A stretch of 9,860 nt of DNA from Bacteroidetes bacterium CG2_30_32_10 (GTDB lineage: Bacteria; Bacteroidota; Bacteroidia; Bacteroidales; CG2-30-32-10). Made by a program: the position numbers and the translations under genes. How positions within the stretch are numbered: position 1 is the first letter of the stretch; each line of letters opens with the position of its first letter. This document shows positions 6,834 through 9,860 of the stretch, in pieces. The notes beneath the pieces are model-generated. The model saw only the letters and a list, made by a program, of their open reading frames with translations, was not told the DNA's origin and ran no database searches. The DNA lies in assembly GCA_001872995.1 (NCBI GenBank), contig MNXO01000033.1, positions 1 through 9,860 on the forward strand. Reading direction: 5' to 3'.

Positions 6834-8076
6834 TATAAATAACATATTTTCTGATTCGGATTGTTTGCCTGAAAAAAAACTTTTCGATTATCAAAATAAT
6901 AAGCTAAGCAGTAAAGAAAAATATTTAGTTGAAAAACACATTGCTAATTGCGAGTTTTGTTCTGATGCACTTGAGGGATTGGCTTTAATTAGAGATAGTC
7001 ACCATGCTAAAAAATCAATAAATGATATCAATACAGCAATTGATAAATACACCTTTAAAAAAAAGACAAAAACTATAACTTTAAATTTTTCAACAAAACT
7101 TGCTATTGCTGCAACGATAGCTATTTTAATAGGCATCTCTTTTTTGTTTACTCATTATCTAAGAAATATCAATAATAAAATAATTGCTGACAACAATATA
7201 ACCAGAAACATTGTAGATAAAAGTGTAGTTAAACCAATTATCACTAACGAAGATTCGGAAGCTACAATAGAACAAACTCCTATTAATAATGGGTTTTTTA
7301 ATAAAAAATCTAAACAAAATAGCACATTTGGCGGAATAATAGAAAAAGAAAACGTGAATAAATATTCAATGCCTGTATTATTAGACCAACCTAAAGAAAA
7401 GGAAATAATTATAGACAATAGAATTGATGAGATAGTAACCACAAAAACATTAGAAGTATTATCCAAAAATAATCTAGAACAAAACGAAGAAGAAGATTTA
7501 AAAGCTGTCAATGACAATATATTAATTGAAGAATTGCAAACAATACCCAAGAATGATGCGGATAAACCAATTAGTGAGGTTAATGTAAAAGATGATGAAA
7601 GTAAAGATATTTCAGGATACAAGAAACAAGTAAAGCAGAAAAATAAAATTACAACAATTGGAGACATTGTTAATCGTAAAGAAGTAAATATGCCTAGTAC
7701 TTCATCCAGTCAAGGTAATTCTATTATTGCTAATGAAACCTATAATCAGGCTCTCGAAAAATTCAACAACAAAGAATACAATGTTTCAAAACAGTTGTTT
7801 AAGCAAATTCTTATCAATGATAATTCTAATTATTCAGCTCTTTATTATAAATCGCTTTGCTGTTTCTATCTTGAAGAGAATGAAAATGCTATTACAGGCT
7901 TCAATCAAATATTAAAGATAAGCAAAGGCGAATACTACGATTCTGCAAAATGGTATAAAGCCTTGGCATTGTTAAAAAAGGGAAATAAAAAAGAAGCAAA
8001 AAAAATCTTAGAAGAAATTATCAAAAGCAATAGTTCATTCAAGAATAATGCAGAATTAAAATTAAAAGAGATTTAA
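6820..8076 (+). CDS. Membrane anti-sigma-like protein with zinc motif and C-terminal TPRs
   Basis: A 418-residue single-pass membrane protein. The cytoplasmic N-terminus has the zinc anti-sigma (zf-HC2) signature His40-x3-Cys44-x2-Cys47, with Cys15 25 residues before the His; this is close to the Cys-His-Cys-Cys zinc ligand spacing known for RsrA. A membrane helix lies at about 94-111. A long Lys/Glu/Asn-rich, low-complexity linker (about 115-300) leads to about three tetratricopeptide repeats (305-418) on the far side of the membrane. It should hold the overlapping sigma factor inactive until a signal arrives. The TPR domain probably docks a periplasmic partner that supplies the signal; the partner is unknown. 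Whether the zinc site is redox-sensitive cannot be told, although thioredoxin reductase is the next gene. A TPR tail on an anti-sigma protein is, as far as I recall, seen in Bacteroidota. Confidence 0.82.
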   Translation: MKNNDINNIFSDSDCLPEKKLFDYQNNKLSSKEKYLVEKHIANCEFCSDALEGLALIRDSHHAKKSINDINTAIDKYTFKKKTKTITLNFSTKLAIAATIAILIGISFLFTHYLRNINNKIIADNNITRNIVDKSVVKPIITNEDSEATIEQTPINNGFFNKKSKQNSTFGGIIEKENVNKYSMPVLLDQPKEKEIIIDNRIDEIVTTKTLEVLSKNNLEQNEEEDLKAVNDNILIEELQTIPKNDADKPISEVNVKDDESKDISGYKKQVKQKNKITTIGDIVNRKEVNMPSTSSSQGNSIIANETYNQALEKFNNKEYNVSKQLFKQILINDNSNYSALYYKSLCCFYLEENENAITGFNQILKISKGEYYDSAKWYKALALLKKGNKKEAKKILEEIIKSNSSFKNNAELKLKEI

Positions 8077-8085
8077 AATTTTTCC

Positions 8086-8093
8086 TAAATTTG
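8086..8093 (+). promoter_or_regulatory. -7 promoter element of thioredoxin reductase gene
   Basis: TAAATTTG matches TAnnTTTG and sits 20 bases before the ATG at 8114, leaving a very short leader of about 14 bases. No clear -33 TTTG is seen at the right distance. It lies 9 bases after the anti-sigma stop. Confidence 0.5.
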
Positions 8094-8113
8094 CTTGTTA
8101 AAAAAAACTAAAA

Positions 8114-9049
8114 ATGAAAGAAGATATAGAAAAAATAAGATGCTTAATTATAGGTTCTGGTCCTGCTGGTTACACTGCTGCTATATATGCATCAAGAGCT
8201 GATTTAAAACCTGTTATATATCAGGGATTACAACCAGGAGGTCAATTGACTATTACAACAGAAGTAGATAATTTTCCAGGATATCCAGATGGAATTCACG
8301 GTGTTGCTATGATGGAAGATTTAAAAAAACAGGCAGAACGTTTTGGAAGCGATATTCGCTGGGGAATAGTATCAAAAGTTGATTTTTCTTCAAGACCTTT
8401 CAAGATAATTATTGATGAAACGACTACAGTTTATGCAGAAACCGTAATTATTGCAACCGGTGCATCTGCAAAATGGCTTGGCTTAGAATCTGAAAAAAAA
8501 TTCAATGGCTTTGGAGTTTCAGCCTGTGCATTATGCGATGGGTTTTTTTATAAAGGACAAGACATTGCAATAGTCGGTGGTGGAGATACTGCTGCAGAAG
8601 AAGCAACATATCTTGCTAAGCTTTGTAAAAAGGTTTATATGATAGTTAGAAGAGACGAATTAAGGGCTTCAAAAGCCATGCAGCACAAAGTGCTTAACAC
8701 AAAAAATATTGAAATGCTTTGGAATCATACGACTAAAGAAATTATTGGAGATAAATCGGTTAATGGCGCTATCGTTAAGAATGTTAAAACAGGAATTGAA
8801 ACGAAAATAGATATTACAGGATTTTTTGTTGCTATTGGACACAAACCAAGCTCAGAAGTTTTTGTTGGACAAATTGAGATGAACGAAAACGGTTATATTC
8901 TTACCAAACCAAATTCTACTCAAACTAATATTGAAGGTGTTTTTGCTGCAGGCGATGTGCAAGACCATTTATATAGACAAGCTGTTACTGCCGCAGGAAG
9001 TGGCTGTATGGCAGCTATAGAAGCAGAAAGGTTTTTGTCAACTATTTAA
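8114..9049 (+). CDS. trxB: Thioredoxin reductase
   Basis: A 311-residue flavoprotein, full length for the family, which uses NADPH to reduce thioredoxin in the cytoplasm. Motifs in order: FAD-binding GSGPAG (14-19), GGQL near 42-45 with the downstream FPGYP, redox pair Cys138-Ala-Leu-Cys141 followed by DGFF, NADPH-binding GGGDTAAEEA (155-164), and the C-terminal FAD motif GVFAAGD (275-281) followed by the QAVTAAGSGC stretch. All key residues are present. The redox pair is CALC instead of the CATC of the E. coli enzyme, a tolerated variation. The gene follows the anti-sigma gene by 37 bases with its own -7 element and has a 144-base gap before L19, so it is probably a separate or partly linked unit. 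Identity is very sure; the gene symbol follows the family. Confidence 0.96.
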   Translation: MKEDIEKIRCLIIGSGPAGYTAAIYASRADLKPVIYQGLQPGGQLTITTEVDNFPGYPDGIHGVAMMEDLKKQAERFGSDIRWGIVSKVDFSSRPFKIIIDETTTVYAETVIIATGASAKWLGLESEKKFNGFGVSACALCDGFFYKGQDIAIVGGGDTAAEEATYLAKLCKKVYMIVRRDELRASKAMQHKVLNTKNIEMLWNHTTKEIIGDKSVNGAIVKNVKTGIETKIDITGFFVAIGHKPSSEVFVGQIEMNENGYILTKPNSTQTNIEGVFAAGDVQDHLYRQAVTAAGSGCMAAIEAERFLSTI

Positions 9050-9086
9050 AATAGAAATGCTCCTTTTAACTACAAACAAATTGATA

Positions 9087-9114
9087 TTGCTAAACATATA
9101 AAAAAAATTAGCAA
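9087..9114. repeat. Inverted repeat upstream of the L19 promoter
   Basis: TTGCTAA (9087-9093) and TTAGCAA (9108-9114) form a perfect 7-bp dyad with a 14-base A-rich middle, ending 4 bases before the L19 -33 element. It is not followed by a T-run and so is a poor terminator for trxB. It may be an operator or a chance feature. Confidence 0.3.
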
Positions 9115-9118
9115 CAAA

Positions 9119-9148
9119 TTTGTAATTCAAAATAAAACTGTATATTTG
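9119..9148 (+). promoter_or_regulatory. Strong promoter of L19 gene
   Basis: TTTG at 9119-9122, an 18-base spacer and TATATTTG at 9141-9148 form the clearest Bacteroidota-type promoter in the window. The start is expected near 9154, giving a leader of about 40 bases to the ATG at 9194. A strong, separate promoter is expected for a ribosomal protein gene. Confidence 0.75.
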
Positions 9149-9193
9149 CACCTCTTAAAAAAAGTGTAAAAAGTTAAAATACAAAATAAAACA

Positions 9194-9547
9194 ATGAAAG
9201 AAGATTTAATAAAATACGTTGAAGATAATGTAGTTGTTAAAAAAGAGATGCCTAAATTTAAGGCTGGAGATACTGTAACAGTTCATTATAAAATTATTGA
9301 AGGAAGCAAAGAACGTATTCAGCAATTTCAAGGCGTTGTAATACAACTATCTGGTAGTGGTGTTACTCAAACTTTTACTGTTAGAAAAATATCTGGCAAT
9401 ATTGGCGTTGAAAGGATTATACCTTTAGCATCTCCTTATATTGAAAAGATTGATGTAAACAAAAAGGGCGTTGTTAGAAGAGCTAGGATATTCTACATCA
9501 GAGAGCTTAGAGGTAAAAAAGCAAGAATTAAAGAAAAAAGAGTATAA
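9194..9547 (+). CDS. rplS: 50S ribosomal protein L19
   Basis: A 117-residue protein, within the usual 115-120 range. It matches the family throughout: FKAGDTVTVHYKI, RIQQFQGVVIQ, FTVRKISGNIGVERIIPL, SPYIEKI, and the basic tail RRARIFYIRELRGKKARIKEKR. It sits at the interface of the two ribosomal subunits. It is a single-gene unit here with its own promoter and a strong terminator 23 bases after the stop, without the trmD/rimM neighbours often found with rplS in other phyla. Identity is very sure. Confidence 0.97.
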   Translation: MKEDLIKYVEDNVVVKKEMPKFKAGDTVTVHYKIIEGSKERIQQFQGVVIQLSGSGVTQTFTVRKISGNIGVERIIPLASPYIEKIDVNKKGVVRRARIFYIRELRGKKARIKEKRV

Positions 9548-9563
9548 TTTCTTTACATATTTT

Positions 9564-9595
9564 AAAAAAGCAGAATTATTATTCTGTTTTTTTTT
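9564..9595. terminator. Bidirectional intrinsic terminator between L19 and the transposase
   Basis: GCAGAAT (9570-9576) pairs with ATTCTGT (9581-9587, with a G-T wobble) around a TATT loop, flanked by AAAAAA on the left and a run of T on the right to 9595. The A and T runs make it able to stop both the rplS transcript and the converging IS30 transcript. Confidence 0.82.
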
Positions 9596-9860
9596 GTTAT
9601 TATTGTTTTTATTTAGCTGAATTCAAGTCACAAATGCAACTTTTTGGTTAAGCAAATTTAGGTTAAAAAATTCATTAGGTGTTAAAAAATTTAATTTTTT
9701 TCTTGGACGATTATTTAAAATTTCTTGAACTCTTTGCACCTCATCGATAGAGATATTTTCAAATGAAGAACCTTTAGGGAAATATTGTCTTATTAAACCA
9801 TTTGTATTTTCATTAGCACCCCGTTCCCACGAATGATATGGTCTTGCAAAATAGAAATCA
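9596..9860 (-). mobile_element. End of an IS30-family insertion sequence
   Basis: The transposase end shows that an insertion sequence enters from the right. Its outer end must lie between the L19 terminator and the transposase stop, or overlap the last codons, but with the other end outside the window the terminal inverted repeat cannot be identified. The left limit given is only the earliest plausible one. Confidence 0.6.
9623..9860 (-). CDS. IS30-family transposase, C-terminal end (cut by window edge)
   Basis: Reading the - strand from 9859 gives 78 uninterrupted residues ending at the stop at 9623-9625. The sequence begins DFYFARPYHSWERG and continues ANENTNGLIRQYFPKG, then EILNNRPRKKLNFLTPNEFF. 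HSWERGxNENTNGLIRQYFPKG is the hallmark of IS30 transposases and contains the third catalytic acid of the DDE triad, the Glu of ANEN. NRPRKKLNFLTP is the usual C-terminal motif. The protein would normally be about 310-350 residues; the N-terminal DNA-binding domain and the first two catalytic Asp residues lie beyond the window. It reads through without a stop or frameshift, so the gene may be intact outside. It converges on rplS with 75 bases between the stops. Confidence 0.9.
   Translation of the reverse strand, partial: DFYFARPYHSWERGANENTNGLIRQYFPKGSSFENISIDEVQRVQEILNNRPRKKLNFLTPNEFFNLNLLNQKVAFVT

Noticed and set aside
7155..7667. 170-codon antisense frame in the anti-sigma gene
   Set aside because: It lies opposite the Lys/Glu/Asn-rich linker, whose complement naturally reads as Ser/Leu/Ile/Phe-rich open sequence; no family resemblance.
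1..9860. CRISPR array, tRNA or rRNA genes
   Set aside because: No regularly spaced repeats, and no cloverleaf or conserved rRNA stretch was seen by eye.

Overview
The window looks like a chromosomal segment from a Bacteroidota (Bacteroidetes) species. It is very AT-rich. Several genes are preceded by the phylum-specific -7 promoter motif TAnnTTTG (at 30, 2602, 6212, 8086 and 9141), and there are no clear Shine-Dalgarno sequences. The first gene encodes a secreted protein with a type IX secretion (T9SS) C-terminal sorting domain. All complete genes are on the + strand; only a partial transposase at the right edge is on the - strand.

Layout: (1) 74-2308, a large T9SS-sorted surface or secreted protein. 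Three bases later comes (2) 2312-2596, a PqqD-like RiPP recognition element (RRE) protein. (3) 2635-2817, a 60-residue peptide gene with its own promoter (2579-2609) and a strong intrinsic terminator (2855-2891). (4) 2900-3814, an HPr-kinase-like P-loop protein. (5) 3801-4307, an S26-type Ser-His peptidase-like protein. (6) 4317-6107, an ABC half-transporter with fused permease and ATPase and no C39 peptidase domain. After a 141-base gap follow (7) 6249-6833, an ECF-type sigma factor, overlapping (8) 6820-8076, a membrane anti-sigma-like protein with a zinc motif and TPRs; (9) 8114-9049, thioredoxin reductase; (10) 9194-9547, ribosomal protein L19; and (11) from 9860 down to 9623 on the - strand, the C-terminal end of an IS30-family transposase cut by the window edge.

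The most interesting part is 2312-6107. A short leader-like peptide, an RRE protein, a kinase of the HprK fold, a peptidase and an exporter together look like a compact pathway that makes and exports a ribosomally made, modified peptide. It has none of the usual ring-forming enzymes in view: no lasso cyclase, radical SAM, YcaO or LanM. My working model is that PqqD binds the N-terminal part of the peptide, the kinase may phosphorylate Ser/Thr in the Gly/Ser/Asn-rich C-terminal part, the S26-like protein may cleave it, and the ABC protein exports it. The placement of the terminator suggests the peptide is made in excess over the processing enzymes. The model is inferred from family membership and layout; no activity can be read from the sequence. 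Thioredoxin reductase and L19 are housekeeping genes. No tRNA, rRNA or CRISPR array was recognised, and no gene-free stretch exceeds 300 bases.
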